Of a stretch of DNA of 64,000 nucleotides, positions 1 through 8,486 are shown piece after piece. This DNA comes from Limnovirga soli (GTDB taxonomy: Bacteria; Bacteroidota; Bacteroidia; Chitinophagales; Chitinophagaceae): positions 248,001-312,000 of the forward strand of contig NZ_WHPF01000006.1 in assembly GCF_013106755.1 (NCBI RefSeq), in the 5' to 3' direction. Under the pieces are notes generated by a model. It was not told where the DNA came from, did not search any database, and saw only the letters and a program-made list of their open reading frames with translations. The translations under genes and the position numbers were made by a program. Positions within the stretch are counted from its first letter, which is position 1, and each line of letters opens with the position of its first letter.

Positions 1-1
1 C

Positions 2-1213
2 CTGGGTTCACCAAGCCCCTACCGGGGCAGCTGGACCAGCTCTGCATTTTCTGTTTCTATAAATCAGCTGGCCAGTTATAATAACCATATTAGTTATAAG
101 GGTTTAAACAATACCAGTTCTTATTCTGAACAATATCTTGAGGAATTAATACGCGATGGTGCCAGCCCCATTGCTGCAGAACAGAATTATATTTTTGGCT
201 CTTCTCTGGCTTACAGAACCTATTTGGTAGATACTGTAAATGCCAATGGCCAATTAATTGGTTATAAAAGTCTGGTGCCATTAGGTACCGGTATTACCCA
301 ACAGGTAGATGCTACTACCAGGGGCGGTTATCATGAACTTTCTTTTGCTTTTGCAGGTAATTTGCAGGATAAACTTTATTTGGGTACCAGCATTAATATA
401 CCAATTATAAGCTATACCCGTAACCTAACTTATACCGAAACCGATGCCACAGATAACCCTGATAACAATTTTGAATCCTCGGTTTTTAATGAGTATACCA
501 GTTCTAATGGGTTTGGGTTAAATGTAAAAATGGGCATCATTTATAAGCCTACCAATAATTTCAGGTTGGGTTTTGCATTTCATACCCCTTCTTTTATTGG
601 GTTTAGGGATAAAATACGCGCCGATATGACCACCAATACCGAGGCCTATGCCGGTATTGTTAGCGAAAGCAGCGATAACCTTAACAGTGGCGATCCCGGA
701 CAACGGGACTATTCACAAATTACTCCCTGGCGGGTAATGGGCAGTGCCAGTTTTGTTTTGCACGAAGTAGCCGATACCCGCCTGCAACGTGGTTTTATTA
801 CTGCCGATCTTGAATATGTAAATTATAAAGGGGCCCGTTTTTCGGCTTCTAATACCGAGGACCCAATTGCCAATAATTATTATACTTCTTTGAATAACCT
901 GGTGAAAGAATATTATAAAGGCGCCGTAAATGTGCGACTGGGCGGCGAACTAAAATTCGATCCTATTGCCGTAAGGCTGGGCGCTTCTTATTATGGCAGC
1001 CCTTATAGTGATAAGGCGCTAAAAGCCAGTCGCTTAATGCTTGCCGGTGGTCTTGGCTATCGTAACCATGGCTTTATATTAGACCTAACCTATTCCCACA
1101 GCATAAATAAAGATGTAAACTTTCCCTACCGCTTAAACGATAAGCCAAACACATTTGCCAGCTGGAATAATAACCGGGGTAATGTGATACTAACGCTTGG
1201 CTTTAAAATTTAG
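2..1213 (+). CDS. Outer-membrane beta-barrel protein, OmpP1/FadL-like (5' end outside window)
   Basis: The reading frame is open from the first bases of the window, so the N-terminus and signal peptide lie upstream; an internal Met at 224 is not the real start. The visible part, about 403 residues, has alternating hydrophobic/polar strands rich in Tyr, Asn and Gly. Phrases such as LGFAFHTPSFIGF and the final VILTLGFKI fit the last strands of an outer-membrane barrel. The pattern resembles the OmpP1/FadL/TodX family (hydrophobic-compound channels) as found in Bacteroidota, but the diagnostic N-terminal hatch is not visible, so the substrate is unknown. It is convergent with the lipoprotein gene at 1305, with a copy of the 48-bp dispersed element between them. 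Confidence 0.7.
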   Translation: MGSPSPYRGSWTSSAFSVSINQLASYNNHISYKGLNNTSSYSEQYLEELIRDGASPIAAEQNYIFGSSLAYRTYLVDTVNANGQLIGYKSLVPLGTGITQQVDATTRGGYHELSFAFAGNLQDKLYLGTSINIPIISYTRNLTYTETDATDNPDNNFESSVFNEYTSSNGFGLNVKMGIIYKPTNNFRLGFAFHTPSFIGFRDKIRADMTTNTEAYAGIVSESSDNLNSGDPGQRDYSQITPWRVMGSASFVLHEVADTRLQRGFITADLEYVNYKGARFSASNTEDPIANNYYTSLNNLVKEYYKGAVNVRLGGELKFDPIAVRLGASYYGSPYSDKALKASRLMLAGGLGYRNHGFILDLTYSHSINKDVNFPYRLNDKPNTFASWNNNRGNVILTLGFKI

Positions 1214-1223
1214 TTTTAGGTAG

Positions 1224-1271
1224 CCGGCTGTAGTAACACAGTGCAGCTTTACTTGTGTCACTCACTTGTAC
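1224..1271 (-). repeat. 48-bp dispersed element, diverged copy
   Basis: It reads on the minus strand as GTACAAGTGAGTGACACAAG, then TAAAGC, a 16-bp spacer and GCCGG. Two or three core positions differ from the family consensus, so it looks like an older copy. It lies between two convergent genes. Confidence 0.7.
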
Positions 1272-1304
1272 GGTTTGATACTTTGGGCAGCAGTTTAAAC
1301 CCAA

Positions 1305-1907
1305 TTATTTACTTGTAATTGAATCTATTGCTTTAATTGTATTAGTATAATTATGCTGCAGCATAACCAATGGCTGCTGGGCTGGCTTATTTTGTTGCTG
1401 ATATTTTTCAATAAGTGGCAAGGTTACTATCAGTTTTAAAACAGTATGCAAGTCAGTAAGAGTATTTTCTTTTGCATCTAAGTCCTCCATTAAAACAGAA
1501 AGGTCATTTGAATGCTGTTCAAATGCCTGTTTACTTTTTTGCAGCAATAATTTTATTTTTTGTTTTAATAAAGAATCAGTTATGGTAGAATCCATCCATT
1601 TGGCGGTGCTGTAATAATCATCATTTTTGGCAAAGAAATCGGTGTACAATGCCAACGTATCTCTTTTAATCCTTCTTGTATCGCTTATTTGCTTTTCCAA
1701 CGCCGAAAGTGATGCCGATTTTTTTACCTCCTCATCATACAAAGCATTAATTATATTGCCATCACTTCTTTTGGAAAAAATAAGTTCCCCGCTACTTTGA
1801 TTATTGGGTTGCAAAGCTTCGGGTATAGCATTTTTATCGGGTGGTGGCTGGTGCATATTGCAGGAAACGCAAACTAATAAAACACCTAACGGCAATGTCA
1901 TTTTCAT
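1305..1907 (-). CDS. Small predicted lipoprotein, unknown function
   Basis: 200 residues. The N-terminus MKMTLPLGVLLVCVSC is a short type II signal peptide with a lipobox-like VCVSC, so Cys16 is the probable lipidation site. The rest is almost entirely predicted helix with heptad-like stretches (about residues 60-90 and 110-165), which suggests a helical bundle or coiled coil facing the periplasm. I do not recognise the family. Its start faces the 21-bp operator array and the HTH gene at 2262 across a 354-bp divergent spacer, so the two genes may share regulation. Confidence 0.7.
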   Translation of the reverse strand: MKMTLPLGVLLVCVSCNMHQPPPDKNAIPEALQPNNQSSGELIFSKRSDGNIINALYDEEVKKSASLSALEKQISDTRRIKRDTLALYTDFFAKNDDYYSTAKWMDSTITDSLLKQKIKLLLQKSKQAFEQHSNDLSVLMEDLDAKENTLTDLHTVLKLIVTLPLIEKYQQQNKPAQQPLVMLQHNYTNTIKAIDSITSK

Positions 1908-2051
1908 ATAAAATATTTATGCTGAAAATTATTGCTTTTTAAAAATGACAGTTTGTTAATATTTATACATCATATGCTACAATTTACCGGTACGGCCTGC
2001 TTCGACTTAGCTGGACCCAGAACTACATAATTTATTGAACATAGCCTTGGA

Positions 2052-2240
2052 TTATATGCTTTTGACATATATTTATATGCTATTCACATATAATTATTTG
2101 TGAATGACTAAATATTTAATGTTACAGACTAAAAATTATATGTGTAAGACTAAAACTTTTACGTTAATGACGTAAACCTATATGTGAATGACTAATAATT
2201 ATATGTCATTCACATATAATTATATGCTACAAACATATAA
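2052..2240. repeat. Array of nine 21-bp tandem operator-like repeats
   Basis: Nine contiguous units start at 2052, 2073, 2094, 2115, 2136, 2157, 2178, 2199 and 2220, each exactly 21 bp. The best units are dyads: TTATATGT, five bases, ACATATAA. Units 3, 4, 5 and 7 keep ATGT on the left but have ACTAA on the right. Unit 6 has changed both arms to TTTACGT and ACGTAAA, keeping the symmetry. 21 bp is two turns of B-DNA, so proteins bound to successive units would lie on one face. Stops in all frames and the array's position directly before an HTH gene argue for a regulatory rather than a coding role. Confidence 0.85.
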
Positions 2241-2245
2241 TTTTG
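2238..2245 (+). promoter_or_regulatory. Candidate -7 box of the HTH gene
   Basis: TAATTTTG matches the Bacteroidota -7 consensus TAnnTTTG and overlaps the right arm of the ninth 21-bp unit. It sits 16 bases before the ATG at 2262, giving a very short leader. No clear -33 TTTG is seen 19-21 bp upstream. A protein bound to the array would cover this promoter, which suggests autoregulation. Confidence 0.4.
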
Positions 2246-2261
2246 GGGGAAATATACCATC

Positions 2262-2630
2262 ATGCTTTCCGGAAAAAAATACCTTGAGGCCGATAAGCAA
2301 GCCTACCCACATGTGGGCAATATGCTTCAGCAATTTTTAGTGACCAATAAACTTTCAAAAGCGGCAGTTGCCAAAAAGCTACAGGTTACCGCACCGGTTG
2401 TAAGTGCCTATTTAAAAAACCGGTCTATGCAGGTGGGGGTATTATGGAATGTGTCCTTAGCAGTTGAACATAATTTTATGGCCGATTTGGCAGATGCGTT
2501 CCCCGCAACATTGAATGGCGGTCTTAACACAAGTTGGAAACAACAACTTGCTGCCAAAGACCAACGCATTGCAGAACTGGAAAAAGAACTGGCTATTTAT
2601 AAAAGCATTGTTATTTCAAGAAATGGATAA
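2262..2630 (+). CDS. XRE-like helix-turn-helix transcriptional regulator
   Basis: 122 residues, a small DNA-binding protein. Residues about 20-65 form an XRE/Cro-type HTH (LSKAAVAKKLQVTAPVVSAY, the recognition helix near TAPVVSAYLKN). Residues about 96-118 (KDQRIAELEKELAIYKSI) form a short leucine-zipper-like coiled coil suited to dimerisation. There is no effector or protease domain. The start is the ATG 21 bp after the nine-unit repeat array, and no Shine-Dalgarno is needed in this phylum. The dyad symmetry of the upstream units fits a dimer, so the simplest reading is a repressor that binds the array and controls itself and perhaps the divergent lipoprotein gene. The binding is inferred. 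Confidence 0.8.
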   Translation: MLSGKKYLEADKQAYPHVGNMLQQFLVTNKLSKAAVAKKLQVTAPVVSAYLKNRSMQVGVLWNVSLAVEHNFMADLADAFPATLNGGLNTSWKQQLAAKDQRIAELEKELAIYKSIVISRNG

Positions 2631-2702
2631 CCTTATTTGCTAGAACCCCCTATTGGCGATTATCCCGCAATTCCAATATTCACCCACTGCTGCCATACAC
2701 CC

Positions 2703-2757
2703 CGAACGATGAACGGATTGCGACGCAAGCGGCGATGCCATGGTTGTTGTAGCTGGT
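2703..2757 (+). repeat. 48-bp dispersed element, variant subtype
   Basis: It carries GATTGCGACGCAAG, then GGCGATGCCAT and a terminal GCTGG. It shares the flanks CGAACGAT and GGCGATGCCAT with the copy at 23219-23274, and together the two define a subtype that lacks the usual GTAC end. Confidence 0.6.
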
Positions 2758-2766
2758 ATTACACTG

Positions 2767-4356
2767 CTATTTAAATGCCTGCATGGCCTTGGCAAGCATG
2801 GGATCGGTTTGGTTGCTTACCTCGTAATAACCCTCTGCACGCCATATTTGCCGGGCCATTAAGGTGGGCATTTTTTGCAATAATTCTGACTTGGCTAAGG
2901 CTGACAAATGGCTTAGGTTAATGGTATCTTTTGTAGCAAAACTGTTTAATTGCTGCCATTCATTCTCGCCGGGTTTAAATGCTTCAGATAGCTGTTTGGG
3001 GGTTTTTACGCCGGTAAAGGCGCTTTTGTTTTGCATATAATACTGGTATATAAAATTGTTGAGCGTATTTTTTATATACAGTTGCAGTATTTCTTTTGGT
3101 TGCGAGGTAGTGTCAAAAGGCACAAAAACATCAGGGGTTATACCGCCGCCGCCATACACTGTTTTGCCGCCCTTTGTTTTAAAGGCAGGCCCCTTGGGTA
3201 ATGCTGTATCGCCATGTACCACTTCCCCATCGTGAAAGCGTTGCATTAACTCGTCTTCGTAATTTTCAAGTCCCTTGTTATAAGGTTTTTGAATATTGCG
3301 GCCAATGGGTGTATAGTAACGGGCAATGGTTAGCCTTAGGGCACCGCCATCGCTTAAGGGGTATTGCTGTTGTACCAGTCCCTTACCAAAAGTGCGCCGA
3401 CCAATGATGGTAGCCCTGTCCCAATCCTGCAGGGCACCGCTTAAAATTTCGCTGGCGCTGGCACTGGTTTCGTCAACCAATACCACCAGTTTGCCGGTTT
3501 CAAAAACACCTTCTTTGCTGCAACGGTATTCTATTTTGGGTGCTTTATTGCCCTGGGTGTATACAATCATTTTATCGTTATCTAAAAACTCGTCGGCAAT
3601 ATTTACGGCCTGTTGCAACACGCCGCCGCCATTGCCCCTTAAATCAAGCACTAACTGCAGTAAACCGCTGCCCTGTAGCTTTTCCATGGCGGCCATAAAC
3701 TCGGGGTAAGTGGTTTCAGAGAATTTGTTGATATGTATAAAACCGGTAACCGAATCCATCATATAAGCCGCATCAACTGAGGGAAGTGGAATAATACCCC
3801 TGTCAATCTTTATGCGCTGTTGCTTATTATTTCTTAAAACGGTAACACTTACATTGCTGCCACCTGGGCCTCGCAATAGTTTTTTAATATCATCAGGCAT
3901 AATATGTTTACCGGCAACGGAGGCAGTATCGTTTACTTTTATCAGTTTATCGCCCACCTGCACACCGGCTTTAAAAGAGGGGCCATCGGGTATTACATTT
4001 ACTATATTTACTGTATCGTCAAAAATTTGAAACTCAACGCCAATGCCCATAAAATTGCCCTGCATATCTTCATTTACTTCCTGTATTTCTACAGGTGGAA
4101 TATAAATGGAGTGTGGGTCTAAATGCGCCAGCATGGTATTAATGGCGGTTTCTTTAAGGCTGTCTACTGATACGGAATCAACATATCTGTTTTCAATAAG
4201 GGTAAGCACTTCCTGTAGCGAATTATTGCGGGTATTAGACATAAAACCCTCTCCGCCGCTGGTATCTTCTTTTAACTGATAACCCAATGCCATTCCAATA
4301 GCCAGTACCACTGCAAACAATAAAGGCAACCAAACCTGTAATTTTTTATTCACCAT
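2767..4356 (-). CDS. S41-family carboxy-terminal processing protease (CtpA/Prc-like)
   Basis: 529 residues. It starts with a membrane anchor (about residues 7-26), then an S41 N-terminal helical region, a PDZ domain (about 95-180, with GIGVEF and the carboxylate-binding-loop region), and the S41 catalytic core (about 195-370). Ser300 in DETSASASE and Lys325 in RTFGKG are spaced 25 residues apart, as in the Ser/Lys dyad of Prc. The family cleaves misfolded or tagged periplasmic proteins near the C-terminus. The C-terminal about 140 residues are a helical extension common in Bacteroidota members. It is transcribed alone, with an inverted pair of dispersed elements upstream. Confidence 0.93.
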   Translation of the reverse strand: MVNKKLQVWLPLLFAVVLAIGMALGYQLKEDTSGGEGFMSNTRNNSLQEVLTLIENRYVDSVSVDSLKETAINTMLAHLDPHSIYIPPVEIQEVNEDMQGNFMGIGVEFQIFDDTVNIVNVIPDGPSFKAGVQVGDKLIKVNDTASVAGKHIMPDDIKKLLRGPGGSNVSVTVLRNNKQQRIKIDRGIIPLPSVDAAYMMDSVTGFIHINKFSETTYPEFMAAMEKLQGSGLLQLVLDLRGNGGGVLQQAVNIADEFLDNDKMIVYTQGNKAPKIEYRCSKEGVFETGKLVVLVDETSASASEILSGALQDWDRATIIGRRTFGKGLVQQQYPLSDGGALRLTIARYYTPIGRNIQKPYNKGLENYEDELMQRFHDGEVVHGDTALPKGPAFKTKGGKTVYGGGGITPDVFVPFDTTSQPKEILQLYIKNTLNNFIYQYYMQNKSAFTGVKTPKQLSEAFKPGENEWQQLNSFATKDTINLSHLSALAKSELLQKMPTLMARQIWRAEGYYEVSNQTDPMLAKAMQAFK

Positions 4357-4474
4357 AATACATTACTTAATAAACGTAAAACACGAATATCTGCAATAAA
4401 GTTGAAGCCGTAAAAATACAAATGGCAATGGTATCCAAAATGTTATAAACGGACGATTAATACATAATTATGGG

Positions 4475-4643
4475 CCCGTCAGGCGGAACAGGAATGAAGC
4501 TTTACTTGCGTCGCACTCTTGTACGTTCAAAGCTTTATTGGGCTGTTAGCTGTTAGCCTTTAGCTCTTAGCCAACAGCCGATACCTATTATACAGCACAA
4601 GTGTGCGACGCAAGTACAGTTAAGGTAAATTCCTGCAGACTGG
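4475..4643. repeat. Inverted pair of 48-bp dispersed elements
   Basis: The element at 4475-4524 reads on the minus strand and the element at 4595-4643 on the plus strand, so their GTAC/GCAC ends face each other over about 70 bp. The interval between them holds degenerate 7-bp repeats (CTGTTAG, CTGTTAG, CCTTTAG, CTCTTAG) and a GGCTGTT/AACAGCC dyad, so the whole unit could fold into a long cruciform. It fills most of the 365-bp gap between the CtpA-like gene and the TonB receptor gene; the rest holds the receptor's terminator. Confidence 0.85.
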
Positions 4644-4664
4644 CCAATAATATACCCTTTTAAA

Positions 4665-4703
4665 CAAAAAAGCAGTAAAAGAACCAGGGCCCTTTTACTG
4701 CTT
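4665..4703 (-). terminator. Rho-independent terminator of the TonB receptor gene
   Basis: AAGCAGTAAAAG and CTTTTACTGCTT form a 12-bp stem with a 10-base loop. On the minus strand the stem is followed by a T run, 19 bases after the receptor stop codon. Confidence 0.85.
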
Positions 4704-4721
4704 AGGTATGTATTTGGCTTT

Positions 4722-7106
4722 TTAGAATTTTATATTAACCGTTGCCATAAAGTTGGTACCTGCCATAGGATAATAATAATTATCGTTTATTAGCTGGCCA
4801 CCATAATAATAAGGGTAGGTATAGCCATTAGGCGCATACATTTTGTTAAACAGGTTGTTTACCTGCACAATAAAATCCCACTGTTTAAAAACGATATTTT
4901 TTAGTGAGTATACGCACCTGATATCCTGCACCAGATAGCTGTTTAACTGGCGGGCACTGTTTTGGGTATTATCCATATACTGGCGGCCAACATATTTACC
5001 CATAACACTAATTTCTGCATTTTTACAAGGGGTTATATTTAAGGCAGCGCCACCAATAACAGCCGGTGCAAACGCTATATTGGTATTGGAATGGGCAACA
5101 GTTTTTTGTATATAGTCTTCATCATAATTATCTATATACTCGTTAAAAGCTTTTATTTTATTACTGCTAAGCGTAAGGTTGGCGGTAGCGTTAATCCATT
5201 TGGCAAATACCACACCGCCCTGTAACTCAATACCAGTGCGGTAGCTGCTGGGCACATTAATACGGGTATAACTTCCTACATCGTTTATTTTACCGGTTAA
5301 TACCAGCTGGTTATTATAATTCATAAAATAAAAGGTAGCTGCCCAGTTATAAGTGGCTGTTTTTTTATCTATACCCAATTCCACATCGTGCAGGGTTTCA
5401 AATTTGGGTTGCTCTGATAAGGCTGCCTGAAAATCATCGCGGTTGGGTTCGCGGTGGGCCAACGCATAACTCGCATATAAATGCCAGCCATTTTTATAAT
5501 AACTAATACCTGCTTTGGGGTTAAAAAAGTTAAAGCTGCGTTTTATGGCAAGATCGGCATTACCCTCAAAACCCTGCATATCATGCACTACCCGCCTGTA
5601 TTGTAAATCGCCAAAAACATTCCATTGTGTGGATAGCTGGCGCAGCCATTTGGCATAGAAATTCACATCCGTTTTGGTAGCCGGGTAGCGATAATATTCA
5701 TAGTCTTTTGGTATACCTGCATTTGCCCAAATAATCTGGCCATAATGTTTGCCCTCATACGTACTCCAGCTGCCGCCAAAAGTAATTTCATCCACAAGGT
5801 GCTTGTATTGCAAGGAAAATGTTTGTCCGTAAAAATAATTACTTAGCCATCTTTGCCTAACCAAATCGGTGGCGGTGAGTGTATCATTATTAATTACGTA
5901 ATTACCCAGTCCATATTTGGCAAAATCCTGTTCAGCTTTGTACTCTTCGTAATACCCCTTACCTCGGGTAAGAAAGCTAGCTATATTTAGTTTAAGCCGG
6001 TTATTAAGTACCTGGTTAAAGAAAAGCTGGTAATGATCCTGCTGATAATTATCTGTTTGGTTATTATAAGGTTCACCGGCTTTTTCGGTTCCTGCTGCAT
6101 TATAGGTTCTGTTGGTAGTTAACAAAGCTTCGGGCAAACCATACCAGGATTGATATGTTTTCTCTTTCCCCGAAAAAACATTCAGCCTGATGGAAGTGTT
6201 TTTACTGGTATAGGCTGGTGAAAAATAAAAAGAATGCAGGTTGCTGGCAGCACGGTCTACATAACCATCACTGGTAATGCGGCTTACCCTTGCATCGATG
6301 GTAAAATGGTTGTTTAACAAGCCGCTACCTACTTTGATGGTATTTTTAAACGTGTTAAATGAGCCAGCACCATTATTGCTTTCGGCATAAGGTAGTTCAT
6401 TAAACTCATTGGTACTCATGTTAATGGTAGCCCCAAATGCGCCTGAGCCATTGGTAGAAGTACCCACGCCGCGTTGCACCTGAATAGAATTTACTGAGGA
6501 AGCAAAATCGGGCAAATCAACAAAATAGGTGGAATGACTTTCGGCATCATTATAAGGAATGCCGTTTAGGGTTACATTAATACGGGTAGCATCGGTACCA
6601 CGTATTCGTATTCCTGTATAACCAATACCATTGCCCGCATCTGAATTAACTACCACCGAAGGAGTTTGGTTTAACAGAAATGGAATATCCTGGCCTGTAT
6701 TTAGTTTGGCGAGCTGTTGTTTGGTGATATCGGTTTTAGTAAATGGCGCTTTATCCGATGCCCTGATAGATTTTACTTCCAGCGGCTCTAACAAAAAGGG
6801 AGAAGCCGATAACACCAGTTGAAAATTAGTATTGGCCGTGGCGGTAAAAGATTGTTCTTTAGCCGCAAGTCCAATATATTGTACCTGTACAATACAATTG
6901 GCGCCAGTAAGAATATTGGTAAATTCAAAATGCCCATCCTTGCCAGTGGCAATGGAGTTTTGTTTTTTACCATTCACCTGTAAGGTAACGGTAGCGCCAT
7001 CCAGCGGTTGTTGTTGTTCATTTAAAACGGTACCCGTAATGGTTACCTGTGCAAAAACGGTTGCAGCCATAAGTATGGCAGCCATTGTTCCCAAAAGCTT
7101 TTTCAT
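4722..7106 (-). CDS. TonB-dependent outer-membrane receptor, probable thiamine/TPP importer
   Basis: 794 residues. A signal peptide (1-19, ending FAQ) is followed by a carboxypeptidase-regulatory-like beta-sandwich (about 22-105) typical of Bacteroidota receptors. Next come a TonB plug (about 115-230, with GYTGIRIRGTDATRINVTLNGIP split over two strands and VQRGVGTSTNGSGAFGATINM) and a 22-strand barrel ending in NFMATVNIKF. A TPP riboswitch stands between its promoter region and the start codon. By established precedent a thi-box before an outer-membrane receptor in Bacteroidota marks uptake of thiamine or its phosphates. No inner-membrane thiamine transporter or kinase is next to it. The gene is monocistronic and has its own terminator. 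Substrate assignment rests on the riboswitch, not on the protein. Confidence 0.9.
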   Translation of the reverse strand: MKKLLGTMAAILMAATVFAQVTITGTVLNEQQQPLDGATVTLQVNGKKQNSIATGKDGHFEFTNILTGANCIVQVQYIGLAAKEQSFTATANTNFQLVLSASPFLLEPLEVKSIRASDKAPFTKTDITKQQLAKLNTGQDIPFLLNQTPSVVVNSDAGNGIGYTGIRIRGTDATRINVTLNGIPYNDAESHSTYFVDLPDFASSVNSIQVQRGVGTSTNGSGAFGATINMSTNEFNELPYAESNNGAGSFNTFKNTIKVGSGLLNNHFTIDARVSRITSDGYVDRAASNLHSFYFSPAYTSKNTSIRLNVFSGKEKTYQSWYGLPEALLTTNRTYNAAGTEKAGEPYNNQTDNYQQDHYQLFFNQVLNNRLKLNIASFLTRGKGYYEEYKAEQDFAKYGLGNYVINNDTLTATDLVRQRWLSNYFYGQTFSLQYKHLVDEITFGGSWSTYEGKHYGQIIWANAGIPKDYEYYRYPATKTDVNFYAKWLRQLSTQWNVFGDLQYRRVVHDMQGFEGNADLAIKRSFNFFNPKAGISYYKNGWHLYASYALAHREPNRDDFQAALSEQPKFETLHDVELGIDKKTATYNWAATFYFMNYNNQLVLTGKINDVGSYTRINVPSSYRTGIELQGGVVFAKWINATANLTLSSNKIKAFNEYIDNYDEDYIQKTVAHSNTNIAFAPAVIGGAALNITPCKNAEISVMGKYVGRQYMDNTQNSARQLNSYLVQDIRCVYSLKNIVFKQWDFIVQVNNLFNKMYAPNGYTYPYYYGGQLINDNYYYPMAGTNFMATVNIKF

Positions 7107-7177
7107 TTGCTTGATTTTTTGTTCAATAAATAAAATGGGAACAGGAATAAATGCTAGTGGATAGGAATCATATAAAG

Positions 7178-7266
7178 ATGATGCACCTTCCCTTCGCAGG
7201 CATTACCCTGTTCAGGTTCTACGGGTGTGATCTCAGCCTTGTACCTGGTACAAAGCACCCCGGGAT
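7178..7266 (-). promoter_or_regulatory. TPP riboswitch (thi-box)
   Basis: On the minus strand it has the TPP aptamer landmarks in order: GGGGTGC (7255-7261), a variable P3 hairpin (TTGTACC/GGTACAA), CTGAGA (7231-7236), ACACCC, GAACCTGA and GGGTAATGCC.GCGAAGGGA (7189-7217). The order and spacing match the class closely. It lies about 70 nt before the receptor start. No intrinsic terminator is evident between aptamer and gene, so control could be translational, with high TPP lowering receptor synthesis. Confidence 0.95.
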
Positions 7267-7308
7267 AACTACAAAAGAAATGGCATTTTGCTCAATTTAC
7301 TTGCTACA

Positions 7309-7357
7309 GTACAAGTGTGCGACGCAAGGGAAGCAATATACCTGCACTATAGATTGG
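7309..7357 (+). repeat. 48-bp dispersed element
   Basis: GTACAAGTGTGCGACGCAAG is intact, but GGAAGC replaces TAAAGC. The 3' end is the weaker GATTGG. It lies between the riboswitch-controlled receptor and the divergent DUF2807 gene. Confidence 0.85.
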
Positions 7358-7475
7358 CCAATAACAAAAAACAATTTCTTTTTAGCTAATACTGCAAAGT
7401 AAACGCAGAAATTTGAAATTGGTTGTAACTTTTTATTTTTGACAGCGTTACATAACTATAAAATACCTGACTATT

Positions 7476-8198
7476 ATGCAAAAAATTATATGGAGTATTT
7501 GTTTATTGCTACTTATTACCAATGTACAGGCACAAACCCCAAACCTGGTGTACGATGCCAATGCGCAGGTTAGAAATGTGGGCAACTTTTCTGGCGTATC
7601 TGTAGGTAGTGGTATAAAATTATACCTGTCGCAAGGTAGCACCCAGGCCGTAGCAGTAAGTGCAGAAGATGCCGGGTATACCGATAAAATTATTACCGAG
7701 GTGAAAGATGGCATACTAAAAATTCGCGTAGAAAGTAAAATGTGGAATAACTGGAACTGGGGCAATAAAAAATTAAAAGCCTATGTTACCGTAACCAATA
7801 TCAACTTTTTAGGCGCTTCCGGCGGGTCTATTGCCGAAGTTGCTGACGAAATTAAAGTAAATGATATAAAAGTAGATGCCAGCGGAGGCAGCATTATAAA
7901 AGGCAAATTTACCGGTAATAATATGCAGATAGATTTAAGCGGCGGCAGTATTGCAAAACTGGATGGCAGTTTGGAAAAGCTAGATATATCGGCCAGTGGA
8001 GGCAGTATTTTTAAAGATTATAGTTTGGTAGTAAATTATTTAACGGTAGATGCCAGTGGCGGTTCGATTATTAATGCCAGCATTAGCAAAGAATTAAAAG
8101 CCAGTGCCAGCGGCGGTTCGATTATTAATTACAAAGGCGCAGGGGTAATAACCAGTGTAGATGCCAGTGGCGGATCGATTATTAAGAAAAAAGATTAA
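7476..8198 (+). CDS. DUF2807 (GIN-domain) secreted beta-helix protein
   Basis: 240 residues. The signal peptide (1-20) ends at VQAQ. The rest is the 'head GIN domain'/DUF2807 fold, a right-handed beta-helix often annotated as a putative autotransporter adhesin. Seven copies of an (A/L)SGGSI turn recur roughly every 19-21 residues (LGASGGSI, VDASGGSI, IDLSGGSI, ISASGGSI, VDASGGSI, ASASGGSI, VDASGGSI), one per helical coil. There is no lipobox and no sorting tail, so it is probably periplasmic or surface exposed. Its function is not established. It is followed at once by the tRNA promoter. Confidence 0.85.
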   Translation: MQKIIWSICLLLLITNVQAQTPNLVYDANAQVRNVGNFSGVSVGSGIKLYLSQGSTQAVAVSAEDAGYTDKIITEVKDGILKIRVESKMWNNWNWGNKKLKAYVTVTNINFLGASGGSIAEVADEIKVNDIKVDASGGSIIKGKFTGNNMQIDLSGGSIAKLDGSLEKLDISASGGSIFKDYSLVVNYLTVDASGGSIINASISKELKASASGGSIINYKGAGVITSVDASGGSIIKKKD

Positions 8199-8214
8199 AA
8201 ACAATTGAATTAAG

Positions 8215-8246
8215 TTTGGCTCGTAAGCGAAACTCCCCTACTTTTG
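8215..8246 (+). promoter_or_regulatory. Promoter of the initiator tRNA gene
   Basis: TTTG at 8215-8218, a 20-bp spacer, then TACTTTTG at 8239-8246 match the Bacteroidota housekeeping promoter (TTTG, 19-21 bp, TAnnTTTG). The predicted start is about 6 bases before the mature tRNA 5' end. Confidence 0.75.
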
Positions 8247-8257
8247 CAGTCCAAAAT

Positions 8258-8329
<72 letters not shown>

Positions 8330-8334
8330 CTAAG

Positions 8335-8356
8335 AAGCCTCATACGAGGCTTTTTT
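8335..8356 (+). terminator. Terminator of the tRNA gene
   Basis: AAGCCTC, loop ATAC, GAGGCTT followed by Ts. It starts six bases after the tRNA 3' end. Confidence 0.9.
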
Positions 8357-8382
8357 CTTTTAAAGAATACAATAATTTTGGG

Positions 8383-8433
8383 CCCGGCATTTAGTAGTAG
8401 ATATTAAGCTTCCCTTGCGTCGCACACTTGTAC
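8383..8433 (-). repeat. 48-bp dispersed element
   Basis: On the minus strand: GTACAAGTGTGCGACGCAAG, GGAAGC, a spacer slightly longer than usual, then GCCGGG. It lies between the tRNA terminator and era. Confidence 0.85.
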
Positions 8434-8486
8434 TGCCATAATGCTATTAAGCAAATAAGTACAACACAAAAAACAATACACCAATT

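Noticed and set aside
2052-2240. CRISPR-like regular repeat array
   Set aside because: Units are contiguous 21-mers without unique spacers and no cas gene is present; the dyads and position fit operators.
3201-4122. Several plus-strand frames opposite the CtpA-like gene
   Set aside because: Overlapping shadow frames without start signals or recognisable domains.
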